From Coprococcus eutactus (GTDB taxonomy: Bacteria; Bacillota; Clostridia; Lachnospirales; Lachnospiraceae): DNA of 64,000 bases. Below, piece by piece: positions 55,459-63,184 of the stretch. The notes below the pieces were generated by a model. That model made no database searches and was not told where the DNA came from. It saw nothing but the letters and a program-made list of their open reading frames with translations. The translations under genes and the position numbers were made by a program. Location: assembly GCF_025149915.1 (NCBI RefSeq), contig NZ_CP102278.1, positions 2,339,501-2,403,500 on the forward strand, read 5' to 3'. Position 1 is the first letter of the stretch. Every line of letters starts with the position of its first letter.

Positions 55459-55791
55459 CTAATTGTGCTCTGGCACTACAGCATAGAACACCAGATCCTC
55501 ATCGCCGTTGTTCTTCAGACTATGGCTGTGTCCCGGTGGGCAATAATGGCAGTCGCCCGGATTGAGTATCTCCATGGTATCGTCATACTCCATGGTCCCA
55601 ACTCCTGAGATGATAAATATAATTTCGCTGTTGGTGTCATGTGTGTGAAGTCCTATAGAACTTCCGGCTGGAAGTGTTGCCCTCATGATCTTGTTGTAAT
55701 TGCCTACGTGCATGCGTGGCTTGAATACGCCTTCGCCGCCCTTAAAGTTCTGAATATTCTGCTCCTCAAGTGAATCAAATGATATCTTCAT
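55459..55791 (-). CDS. Cupin-domain protein
   Basis: A 110-residue single-domain cupin. Motif 1 reads GSSIGLHTHDTNSEIIFIIS, with the metal-type HxH and Glu. Motif 2 is NPGDCHYCPPGHSHSLKNNG, with the last histidine. The first residues (MKISFDSLEEQNIQNFKGGE) resemble a conserved Clostridial family. The ATG follows AGGAGGACAACGG. It lies 65 nt downstream of the MocR-type regulator gene and might be its target or partner; this is inference. Confidence 0.8.
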   Translation of the reverse strand: MKISFDSLEEQNIQNFKGGEGVFKPRMHVGNYNKIMRATLPAGSSIGLHTHDTNSEIIFIISGVGTMEYDDTMEILNPGDCHYCPPGHSHSLKNNGDEDLVFYAVVPEHN

Positions 55792-55856
55792 CCGTTGTCC
55801 TCCTTACGAAAAATTCCTGCAAACGCATGAAATGCGCTCCGCGCGGCGTCTGCATG

Positions 55857-57416
55857 CTATGTCGTCAAGCACACCACACTCTCAAGAAGTCTGTCACAGG
55901 CTTCCTCTATTATGTCTTCTTCTATGCCCGAATAATTGATAACCAGTGTGTGGCTGTCCTCCTGCTCTTTTCCGTGGCAGTACTGGCTGAGGCTGGATAT
56001 GTTGATTCCTGCCGCGGCAGCCCTGTCCACCATCTCTCTGTCCGTGTATGACGTGTCGATCTCCATAAGGAAATGAAGACCTGCATTCTCTTCCTTTATC
56101 GTTACCTGTGGATACAGCCTGTGACTCCTGATACAACCGAGTATCCTGTCCCTGCTGTTCCTGTAAAACTTTCTCATCCTGTTGATGTGCTTTTCCAGAT
56201 ACCCCTCCTGGATAAACCTTGTGAGTGTATACTGATCAAAATTCGACACCGTACACGCATAAAAGCTTAGTACATGATTATACCTTACCATGAGCGGTAT
56301 TGGCAATACCATGTAGCTTATTCGTATGGTTGATGACAAACTTTTTGAAAATGTATTCATGTAAATGACTTTATCAGATGCGTCTATACTCTGAAGCGCC
56401 GGGATTGGATTTCCAACCAGACGGAATTCACTGTCATATTCATCCTCTATGATATATCTGCCCTCCTGCTTTGCCGCCCAGCCCAGCAGTTCATATCTCC
56501 TGCTCGCCGGAGTGACAGTTCCCGTAGGGAAATGGTGTGACGGTGATATATGCACCACATCAGCCCCGGACCGCTCTAGCGAATCTATGTTGACACCGCT
56601 CTCATCCATGTCTATATAACAGCATTTCACTTGATATGCATCGTATATGTGCTGTATCTTCTGATATCCCGGATTCTCCACACCGTATACGCTGTCCCTG
56701 CCGAGAAGCTGTATGATAAGACCATACAGATATTCCGTTCCCGCGCCGACTATGATCTGGTTCGGGCTTACAGACATCCCCCTGAACTGATAGAGATAAT
56801 CCGCAATGGCCTTTCTGAGTTCAAATATACCACCAGACGGTGATCTCTTCATAAGCTTTTCCCGATCATCCATCATCGTCTCCCTCATGAGCTTCGTCCA
56901 TGTCGAAAATGGAAAGTTCTCACTGAGGGTGGAATTGTTTACAAAGTCGGCAAAGAACCTGTTCTGGCCAGGGGATTCTGCGTGATCCCTGATCACATGA
57001 GAATGCTCTGTCACATGGTCTTCCGATCGTATTCCGCGCAAGTATGCAACGTCCGATTCATCTGAGGTCATGTTCTGCCTTGCATTATCTTTCATTACGG
57101 AACCTTCTGTACCACCCTTATATTCACTGGCATAGTAGGCATTGCGCACTCCCACAACATCCGCATCCTCGGCCTTCACGTCACACACATAGAACCCGCT
57201 CTTCGGCTTGGAATAAATATACCCCTCCGCAAGAAGCTGGCTGTAGGCATTCTCCACAGTGACCACGCTCACATTCAGATGAGCTGCAAGTGCCCTCTTT
57301 GACGGCAGTTTCTCATGGGCTTTAAGATTTCCCATCAATATGTCATTTTTTATCTCTTTGTACAAATGTTCATAGAGGAAATCCATCCCCCTGTCATCAA
57401 ATGAATAAGTCAGCAT
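55857..57416 (-). CDS. MocR-type GntR/aminotransferase transcriptional regulator
   Basis: A 519-residue regulator. The N-terminal GntR winged helix (about 8-75) shows LYKEIKNDILMGNLKAHEKL and RALAAHLNVSVVTVENAYSQ. A linker of about 80 residues leads to a fold type I aminotransferase-like domain with QIIVGAGTEYLYGLIIQLLG and YIIEDEYDSEFRLVGNP. The PLP lysine lies in MNTFSKSLSSTIRISYM. Relatives (PdxR, GabR) sense PLP and amines. The start is 3 nt after the HAD gene stop, so they form an operon. Target unknown. Confidence 0.92.
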   Translation of the reverse strand: MLTYSFDDRGMDFLYEHLYKEIKNDILMGNLKAHEKLPSKRALAAHLNVSVVTVENAYSQLLAEGYIYSKPKSGFYVCDVKAEDADVVGVRNAYYASEYKGGTEGSVMKDNARQNMTSDESDVAYLRGIRSEDHVTEHSHVIRDHAESPGQNRFFADFVNNSTLSENFPFSTWTKLMRETMMDDREKLMKRSPSGGIFELRKAIADYLYQFRGMSVSPNQIIVGAGTEYLYGLIIQLLGRDSVYGVENPGYQKIQHIYDAYQVKCCYIDMDESGVNIDSLERSGADVVHISPSHHFPTGTVTPASRRYELLGWAAKQEGRYIIEDEYDSEFRLVGNPIPALQSIDASDKVIYMNTFSKSLSSTIRISYMVLPIPLMVRYNHVLSFYACTVSNFDQYTLTRFIQEGYLEKHINRMRKFYRNSRDRILGCIRSHRLYPQVTIKEENAGLHFLMEIDTSYTDREMVDRAAAAGINISSLSQYCHGKEQEDSHTLVINYSGIEEDIIEEACDRLLESVVCLTT

Positions 57417-57419
57417 CCG

Positions 57420-58073
57420 CTACTCTCCCAGTATTATGTCAACTATCTTCTGTGGTTCATGAATGACAAATGGTGCTCCAAGGCTCATGATGAACTCCTC
57501 GTCTCTGAATCCCCAGCCAACCATGATGACATTCGTTCCAGAATTTCTTGCTGTGGCAAGATCCACGTCAGAGTCACCTATATATACGACATCCTTCTTC
57601 TCAAGACCAAGCGTTCTGAGGCACTCCTCCACCATGTCAGGTGCCGGTTTCTTTGCTATGCCAGACTTCTCACCAAGTGCGAAATCAAACATTCCCGGGA
57701 AATAGTCAACACACAGATCCTGGACTGCGAAATCCGCCTTGTTGGACACAACCGCAGTCTTCACACCTGCTGCCCTGAGCTTTGCGATGGCATCATGTAT
57801 TCCGTCATATGGTCTGGTCTTGATGGCACTGTGCTCCTTATAATAAGAAGCAAATGTATCAAACACCTTATCTATCGTTGCCACATCAGTTCCCGCCGGC
57901 ACAGCTCTCTCAATGAGCTTTCGTATGCCATTCCCAACAAATCTTCTAACCTCATCTATAGTTCTCTCAGGGAATCCATGATGAGCAAGAGCATAGTTTG
58001 TACTGTCTGTCAGGTCCTCCAGAGTATTGAGTATTGTTCCATCCATATCAAATATCGCTGCCTTGTATCTCAT
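57420..58073 (-). CDS. HAD-superfamily phosphatase (phosphoglycolate phosphatase-like)
   Basis: A 217-residue HAD hydrolase. I start at 58073 (MRYKAAIFDMDGTILNTLED), with AAGGAG nine bases upstream. Motif I FDMDGTILNT, motif II TAVVSNK, motif III lysine in KKPAPDM and motif IV VYIGDSDVDLATARNSG are intact. A helical cap (about 17-85) with VRRFVGNGIRKLIERA marks the Gph/PpaX group. Possible substrates are phosphoglycolate, pyrophosphate or, given the downstream MocR gene, pyridoxal phosphate; none is proven. Confidence 0.88.
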   Translation of the reverse strand: MRYKAAIFDMDGTILNTLEDLTDSTNYALAHHGFPERTIDEVRRFVGNGIRKLIERAVPAGTDVATIDKVFDTFASYYKEHSAIKTRPYDGIHDAIAKLRAAGVKTAVVSNKADFAVQDLCVDYFPGMFDFALGEKSGIAKKPAPDMVEECLRTLGLEKKDVVYIGDSDVDLATARNSGTNVIMVGWGFRDEEFIMSLGAPFVIHEPQKIVDIILGE

Positions 58074-58157
58074 GTCATACATCTCCTTGTCTTATTTGTA
58101 ATTATGCTTATTCCCATTATAATCTGTGAGTTAAGGTTGTCAATCAACAATCCCCGC

Positions 58158-58230
58158 GGGGACGGAGGGGTCAGGTACCTCCGGTACTCCATGGGGACGG
58201 AGGGGTCAGGTACCTCCGTCCCCATGGGGT
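58158..58230. repeat. Tandem palindromic repeat, 35-bp period
   Basis: GGGGACGGAGGGGTCAGGTA plus CCTCCG occurs at 58158-58183 and again at 58193-58218. The second copy runs into TCCCC, giving an 11-bp perfect stem GGGGACGGAGG/CCTCCGTCCCC. It is flanked by TCCCCGC on the left and CATGGGG on the right. It resembles the dispersed GGGGACGG-type palindromic repeats of Clostridia. Confidence 0.75.
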
Positions 58231-58242
58231 TTCCACAAAAAA

Positions 58243-58273
58243 TCCGGCACAGGAGGGAGGTTCCTGCGCCGGA
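58243..58273 (-). terminator. Terminator of hsp20
   Basis: TCCGGCACAGGA pairs with TCCTGCGCCGGA (one wobble); on the minus strand TTTTTTG follows. Confidence 0.9.
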
Positions 58274-58311
58274 CTTTTATATACAAATGAAAGTAATCTG
58301 TCTATCGTATA

Positions 58312-58746
58312 TTATTCAATTGTTATATACTTTGACTTTGGCTCTTCCGGTTTCTTCTCAATCTTTGGAACTGTGAGCTTAAGCACTCCGTCTTCAAACT
58401 TGGCTTTGATATCTTCCTGAGTCAGATCCTTGCCAACATAGAAGGTTCTGCTGCCTGAGCCACTGTAACGCTCCTTGCGGATATACTTTGTCCTCTTATC
58501 CTCCTCTGTAGTCTCACTCTTTGTAGAAGCGTTCACGATCAGGTATCCATCCTTGAGCTCTATCTTCACATTCTCTTTCTTAACTCCTGGGAGATTCATC
58601 TCAACTGTGTATGCATCCTCACTCTCGGCTACATCAGCCTGCATAAATCCATTCATCTGAGTCTGCTTTGGTGCTGCATAAGTCCTCTCAGGATATCCAA
58701 AGAAATCATCTAAAAAGCTATCTCCAATAATACTAGGCATTAACAT
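58312..58746 (-). CDS. Hsp20/alpha-crystallin family small heat shock protein
   Basis: ATP-independent holdase chaperone (144 aa). The alpha-crystallin domain spans about 35-130: AYTVEMNLPGVKKENVKIEL, KTKYIRKERYSGSGSRTFYV-like residues, and KAKFEDGVLKLTVPKIEKKP with the GVLKL motif. A short N-terminal arm (DSFLDDFFGYPERTY) and a C-terminal SKYITIE complete the usual length. The upstream CIRCE element overlaps the -35 box, so HrcA should repress it until heat stress. Confidence 0.94.
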   Translation of the reverse strand: MLMPSIIGDSFLDDFFGYPERTYAAPKQTQMNGFMQADVAESEDAYTVEMNLPGVKKENVKIELKDGYLIVNASTKSETTEEDKRTKYIRKERYSGSGSRTFYVGKDLTQEDIKAKFEDGVLKLTVPKIEKKPEEPKSKYITIE

Positions 58747-58891
58747 AAGTCATCTCTCCTTCCAATATCTATCCCCTCTGCCTTTATCGCATCAGGTATA
58801 TACATGTTAATAATTTCGTTTCCTTTTCAAAGGATCGCTTCAAGGCTTATCGTTAATTTCTATTTAGAAGCTCTTTCCTTTGACTGATTAT

Positions 58892-58933
58892 GTTATACCA
58901 CTTTTGTTAGCACTCGTCAATACCGAGTGCTAA
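58892..58933 (-). promoter_or_regulatory. CIRCE operator overlapping the hsp20 promoter
   Basis: TTAGCACTC-N9-GAGTGCTAA at 58907-58933 is a perfect CIRCE, the HrcA operator. On the minus strand the -35 TTGACG (58915-58920) lies in its spacer and the -10 TATAAC (58892-58897) follows after 17 nt. The untranslated leader is about 140 nt. Confidence 0.92.
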
Positions 58934-58983
58934 TAAATTTTGTGAAAAATTTGTGAAGTCCACTAATTCAGGACTTCACAACC

Positions 58984-59775
58984 TCACACATAAAACGTCT
59001 TTTCATCCTCGAGCCTGAAACATGCAAGTCTTGCGTTCTTTATTCCTATGTTTCTCATCCAGCATCCACAGTCTATGTCATAGAACAAAAAGTCCCGCTC
59101 TTTGTCATACCTTCGAAATACCCGTCCATCATTATATGCAAATTCTTCCTCTTTGGTCGTAGGAGTATGCCCCGCCACAACCATGCCGTGCATGATACCG
59201 CCATCAGTAAATCCATCTCCCCTGGCATTCATATAGAACTCTTCCCTTGAGCTGTACCTGGCCTTAAGTTCCGGCGTATCAAGTCTCCTGATGTATCCGG
59301 CATGGACTATTATGCATGTTCTGCCAGACACTTTCGTTTCATACAGATACGGCATGTTCTTTATCCGGTCCGCCCATGCACATAACTGCGAGAAAGTATA
59401 TCCGGCTTCTATCAGCTCATATACCGTCTCACAGCGGTCAAACTTTACGCTGGCATCTTTTTTCGCAAGCTTTTTCATCGACTGGTACAAAGTTTTCGTG
59501 TTCTGCAGGCTATCCCTGTCAAGATCCATTTTGTAGCTGATGATCCTCATCGCCTCTATATTCTGTGCAAAGTCCTCATCATGATTTCCCCGTAGCAGAA
59601 TGACATTTGGCGGAACATTCATTATCCACTTCAGTACCTCGGCGTTCTTTGGTCCCTTATCTACATAATCTCCCGCACATATCAGAGTGTCACTGTCCTC
59701 TAAATTTATCTTCTCAAGCATCCGGATCAGCTCGTCATAGCATCCGTGGATGTCCGATATTACATAACTGCCCAT
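58984..59775 (-). CDS. Metallophosphoesterase (PrpA/ApaH-like serine/threonine phosphatase type)
   Basis: A 263-residue calcineurin-like phosphatase. Metal-binding motifs: YVISDIHGCYDEL (DxH), ICAGDYVDKGPKN (GDxVDKG), LLRGNHDEDF (GNHD), IVHAGYI and VAGHTPT (GH). This set is typical of the PrpA/PphA protein phosphatases and of ApaH-like enzymes. A promoter (TTGACA at 59833-59838, TAGTAT at 59811-59816) lies upstream. The physiological substrate is unknown. Confidence 0.88.
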   Translation of the reverse strand: MGSYVISDIHGCYDELIRMLEKINLEDSDTLICAGDYVDKGPKNAEVLKWIMNVPPNVILLRGNHDEDFAQNIEAMRIISYKMDLDRDSLQNTKTLYQSMKKLAKKDASVKFDRCETVYELIEAGYTFSQLCAWADRIKNMPYLYETKVSGRTCIIVHAGYIRRLDTPELKARYSSREEFYMNARGDGFTDGGIMHGMVVAGHTPTTKEEEFAYNDGRVFRRYDKERDFLFYDIDCGCWMRNIGIKNARLACFRLEDEKTFYV

Positions 59776-59810
59776 ATCTATCCTCCCATATCATACTTCA
59801 TATCGAACAT

Positions 59811-59838
59811 ATACTAGTCTTATTTCTGTAAATGTCAA
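59811..59838 (-). promoter_or_regulatory. Promoter of the metallophosphoesterase gene
   Basis: On the minus strand TTGACA (59833-59838), a 16-nt spacer and TAGTAT (59811-59816). Confidence 0.6.
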
Positions 59839-59923
59839 CACCATCTGAAAGTAAATTCTGGGTAAATGTCTGGTCAGGACATATAATGCTTGTGCTTTCC
59901 AATATCGCCAAATAGTCCAGCGC

Positions 59924-60703
59924 TCATTCATCAAGCATTAGCTTTCCTTTCTTCGCCTTCAACTTTAATCGTTCCATTTGTTCTTTCTCGATCTGTTGAA
60001 TACTTTTTTCTGGCGTTGGAAGATCTTCAGGCATCGTGCCACCAATCTTTTCTATGGCAGTGCGCACTTCTTTTCCAACATTATAATGAACTGATGTTGC
60101 CTTATCAGCGCCTTGTATTTTGTCTTTCCTCAACTTTTCTTCTGTCTGAGATATACGAAACAAGTTTGCGATCAACTCCGTACTTCCCATATAGTCAAGT
60201 ATTTTTTGCCCAACTTCTAACTGTTTTCTTGAATGGATATCGTCTACATCAAGTCCTCCATACAGACCCATATAACCTGCATTTTGGAAAAAAGCAAATT
60301 CTTCATTTGTTATTACTCCAGCATTATGAGCAGTCTCTGCCAACATCTGATTCCACTGCTTGATATCGCCCCGAACCACCAGTCTCCTATTATCCTCATC
60401 CAACTCATTAAAATGATCAGCGACTTCCTGTCTGTATGTCTGTATTGCAAAATATGTCTGACCTAAAGCTATGACTTCCTTACGTGGATCTCCATTCTGT
60501 ACTACCAAATAACATGCATATCGGGATAATTCGTAATCTCTTGTTGGTTTCGACGTAACTCCTGCTTCAACGATTTTGCTGACCTCAGCAAAATCGTCAG
60601 AAACCCTATGTCCACTATTCTCACATGCAATCATCGCTCTTTTTATTACCTTTTCAAAATTTCTCCACTGTACATAATCAAGTGCCGGGCCAAGTTCTCT
60701 CAC
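59924..60703 (-). CDS. dinD: DinD-like DNA-damage-inducible protein, N-terminally truncated
   Basis: A 259-residue reading frame matching DinD along most of its length: KRAMIACENSGHRVSDDFAE, LSRYACYLVVQNGDPRKEVI, ALGQTYFAIQTYRQEVADHF, AFFQNAGYMGLYGGLDVDDI and ILDYMGSTELIANLFRISQT. Homology continues upstream of the GTG at 60703 (EDIKHVREDGSEYWSVREL in frame to about 60756) until a TAA near 60765. No ATG, GTG or TTG with a ribosome binding site precedes it. The true start therefore appears lost, and the gene is 5'-truncated or initiates poorly. DinD inhibits RecA filaments in E. coli. It neighbours a recombinase. Confidence 0.78.
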   Translation of the reverse strand: MRELGPALDYVQWRNFEKVIKRAMIACENSGHRVSDDFAEVSKIVEAGVTSKPTRDYELSRYACYLVVQNGDPRKEVIALGQTYFAIQTYRQEVADHFNELDEDNRRLVVRGDIKQWNQMLAETAHNAGVITNEEFAFFQNAGYMGLYGGLDVDDIHSRKQLEVGQKILDYMGSTELIANLFRISQTEEKLRKDKIQGADKATSVHYNVGKEVRTAIEKIGGTMPEDLPTPEKSIQQIEKEQMERLKLKAKKGKLMLDE

Positions 60704-60903
60704 ACTCCAATATTCACTTCCATCTTCACGAACATGTTTGATATCTTCACAATTACCATAATAATTTTATCATAGTTACACCTTAAGCACTACTTGATTC
60801 CCGTATTTTTTATTATTTACGCCATATTTAGCAGTCTCAATTACTTTCCTACATTTTTCCTGTACCATATAATTCTGACAAATACATACAAAGGAGATCA
60901 ACT

Positions 60904-61824
60904 ATGGACAACATGCAAATATTGATAAAAAACTATTTGGAATACTGTGGTAAACAGAAATGCCTTGATGAAAAAACTCTGAAAGCGTATAAGATCGATC
61001 TAAAGCAATTCTCAGACTATCTTTGCTCATCTGACATCACCAACGTTTCCACCAGTATATTGGAGGATTACATCGGTGAACTTCATAATAAATACAAGCC
61101 CAAGACCGTAAAACGTAAAATTGCATCTGCAAAAGCATTTTTTCACTATCTTGAATACAAGGAAATCCTGGATAGAAATCCGTTCAATAAACTGCAGATC
61201 AAATTTCGAGAGCCCGTAATATTACCCAAGACCATTCCACTTCACACCGTTGAAACAATTTTGTCCACCATTTATGAACAGCTTAATTGTGCCAAAACTA
61301 TCTATCAAAGAAGGAATTCTCTGAGAGACGCAGCCGTTATTGAACTTTTATTTGCAACCGGCATGCGAATTTCTGAACTCTGTGCGCTGAAAGTCAACGA
61401 TATCAACCTGTACGATGGAAGCATCCTTATATATGGCAAGGGTGATAAAGAGCGCCGACTTCAGATAGGAAATCCGTCTGTCATAAGTATACTGAACAAA
61501 TATGAAGTTGATTTTCATTCCGAGATAATGAATTGCAATCACTTCTTTGCAAATCAATCCGGTCGGTCACTGACCGATCAGACTGTCCGCAGAATGATAA
61601 ATAAATATACCGCTCTTGCCGCAATCGATCTACACATAACTCCACATATGTTCAGACATACTTTTGCAACCAGTCTGCTGGAAGCTGATGTGGACATCCG
61701 CTATATTCAGGAAATGCTGGGGCACAGCTCCATCAACATCACTGAGATTTATACTCACGTTGCGTTGGCTAAACAGCGAAGTATTTTGGCAACTAAACAT
61801 CCGAGAAATAATTTTAATATTTAG
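60904..61824 (+). CDS. Tyrosine recombinase/integrase (XerC/XerD-like)
   Basis: A 306-residue site-specific recombinase. The N-terminal SAM-like core-binding domain (about 5-90) shows EKTLKAYKIDLKQFSDYLCS. The catalytic domain has R155 in LFATGMRISELCAL, K179 in IYGKGDKERRL, H248 and R251 in HITPHMFRHTFATSLLE, H274 in MLGHSSINITE and nucleophile Y283 in IYTHVAL. The start follows AAAGGAG. It is close to XerD in size, but its place beside truncated dinD and AT-rich foreign genes points to an island or mobile-element integrase. No tRNA or clear att repeat was seen next to it. Confidence 0.92.
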   Translation: MDNMQILIKNYLEYCGKQKCLDEKTLKAYKIDLKQFSDYLCSSDITNVSTSILEDYIGELHNKYKPKTVKRKIASAKAFFHYLEYKEILDRNPFNKLQIKFREPVILPKTIPLHTVETILSTIYEQLNCAKTIYQRRNSLRDAAVIELLFATGMRISELCALKVNDINLYDGSILIYGKGDKERRLQIGNPSVISILNKYEVDFHSEIMNCNHFFANQSGRSLTDQTVRRMINKYTALAAIDLHITPHMFRHTFATSLLEADVDIRYIQEMLGHSSINITEIYTHVALAKQRSILATKHPRNNFNI

Positions 61825-61833
61825 TTATGTAAG

Positions 61834-61866
61834 CAAAGCATATTATCTTTCGAGGGATATGCTTTG
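61834..61866 (+). terminator. Terminator of the recombinase gene
   Basis: CAAAGCATAT pairs perfectly with ATATGCTTTG around a 13-nt loop, followed by TTTTC, 10 nt after the stop. Confidence 0.85.
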
Positions 61867-61963
61867 TTTTCATTTTGCGCCTTTAATCAACCTCGGCAGC
61901 GGTGGTATTTATACGGATAATCAAGTATTATCAGTCATTTAGGGGAAAATGGGAGGAATGCAA

Positions 61964-63184
61964 ATGAGCGAGATACTTGAAGAATATAAAGAACTATGTA
62001 GAGAATTGAATGAATTTGAAAAGAATAAAATTCCACTTTGTGCAGCTGAAACATACATTTCTGATTTTTCTAAACAGGCACTAATTTCTAATTATGAAGG
62101 GAAATATTCATTTGTAGATTCAAATGGCACTAATTCTTTTATCGGAGGAACATATGTATTTAGATTAAATGAATTATTAAAGAAAGAATGTCAGCTATTA
62201 TTTAATGCTAAGTATACTAATGCAGATACAGTGACAGGAATTAATTGTTTTACCATATGTGCAATGTCGCTATTAAAGAATACTGACTCCGTTCTTATAA
62301 CCACTCCAGATCAAGGTGGTCATGCCTCTATACCTATTATTCTAGAAAAACTTGGCGTTAATTATGAAGCAATTCCTTATGATTATGATAATTATCAAAT
62401 TAATTACAAAGAATTAAATAATTTATGTAAATCTGGATTATACAAATTCTTAATATTCTGTCAGTCAGATATTATTAATCCACCTGATATGTCTAAAATA
62501 TCATTACCTGATTCAATGGGAATTATTTATGATGGAACACAAACTCTTGGTCTTATTGCCGCTGGGGTGTTGGAAAATCCCTTAGAATATATCAATAATA
62601 TAGTATTAATTGGTGGCACACACAAAACATTACCTGCACCTGCATGTGGACTTATTATGACCAATTGTAGTAATTACCAACAACAACTGCAAAAAAATAT
62701 TACTCCCAATTATTTAAGAAATACTCAACCAAATCATATAGCGGCTTTATTACTTGCACTTATTGAACAAGAAAATTTTGGAAAATCCTATCAAAATTTA
62801 ACTGTAAAAATAGCAAATCAACTTGCTGAAGAACTTTCTAATTTAGGTTTTAATATTGCAAAATTGAAAAGTAACAAATATACATATACGCATCAATTAT
62901 TTATTTTGATGAATAGTTTAGATACTAATGAATTTTATCAAACAGCTGAAAACTATAATATTACATTAAATAAAAAACATAAACGTTTATTTGCTAATGA
63001 TGGCATAAGAATAGGTACTCAGGAAATTGCTCGCTATAATTGGAAATTTGGTGATGTTAAAATGCTGGCACAACTATTATATGCTATAAAAAACCATAAT
63101 GAGAAAGATATTATATATTACAGAAATAAATTAATTTTATTGAAAACCCCAGCTTTCACATTTGAGGATATATCTATAAAATAG
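61964..63184 (+). CDS. SHMT-like fold type I PLP-dependent enzyme, divergent
   Basis: A 406-residue protein; I start at 61964, with GGGAGG seven bases upstream. It follows serine hydroxymethyltransferase in layout: CAAETYISDFSKQALISNYE, TPDQGGHASIPIILEKLG (H120 stacks on PLP), IIYDGTQTLGLIAAGVLENP (D190) and GGTHKTLPAPACGLIM (PLP lysine K221). The usual DxAH histidine is Q193, and the YGGCEYVD folate region reads FIGGTYVFRL. It is thus probably not the housekeeping SHMT but an aldolase or transaldolase-like enzyme with another substrate. Base composition is much more AT-rich than the left part of the window. It overlaps the convergent TPR gene by 11 nt. Confidence 0.82.
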   Translation: MSEILEEYKELCRELNEFEKNKIPLCAAETYISDFSKQALISNYEGKYSFVDSNGTNSFIGGTYVFRLNELLKKECQLLFNAKYTNADTVTGINCFTICAMSLLKNTDSVLITTPDQGGHASIPIILEKLGVNYEAIPYDYDNYQINYKELNNLCKSGLYKFLIFCQSDIINPPDMSKISLPDSMGIIYDGTQTLGLIAAGVLENPLEYINNIVLIGGTHKTLPAPACGLIMTNCSNYQQQLQKNITPNYLRNTQPNHIAALLLALIEQENFGKSYQNLTVKIANQLAEELSNLGFNIAKLKSNKYTYTHQLFILMNSLDTNEFYQTAENYNITLNKKHKRLFANDGIRIGTQEIARYNWKFGDVKMLAQLLYAIKNHNEKDIIYYRNKLILLKTPAFTFEDISIK

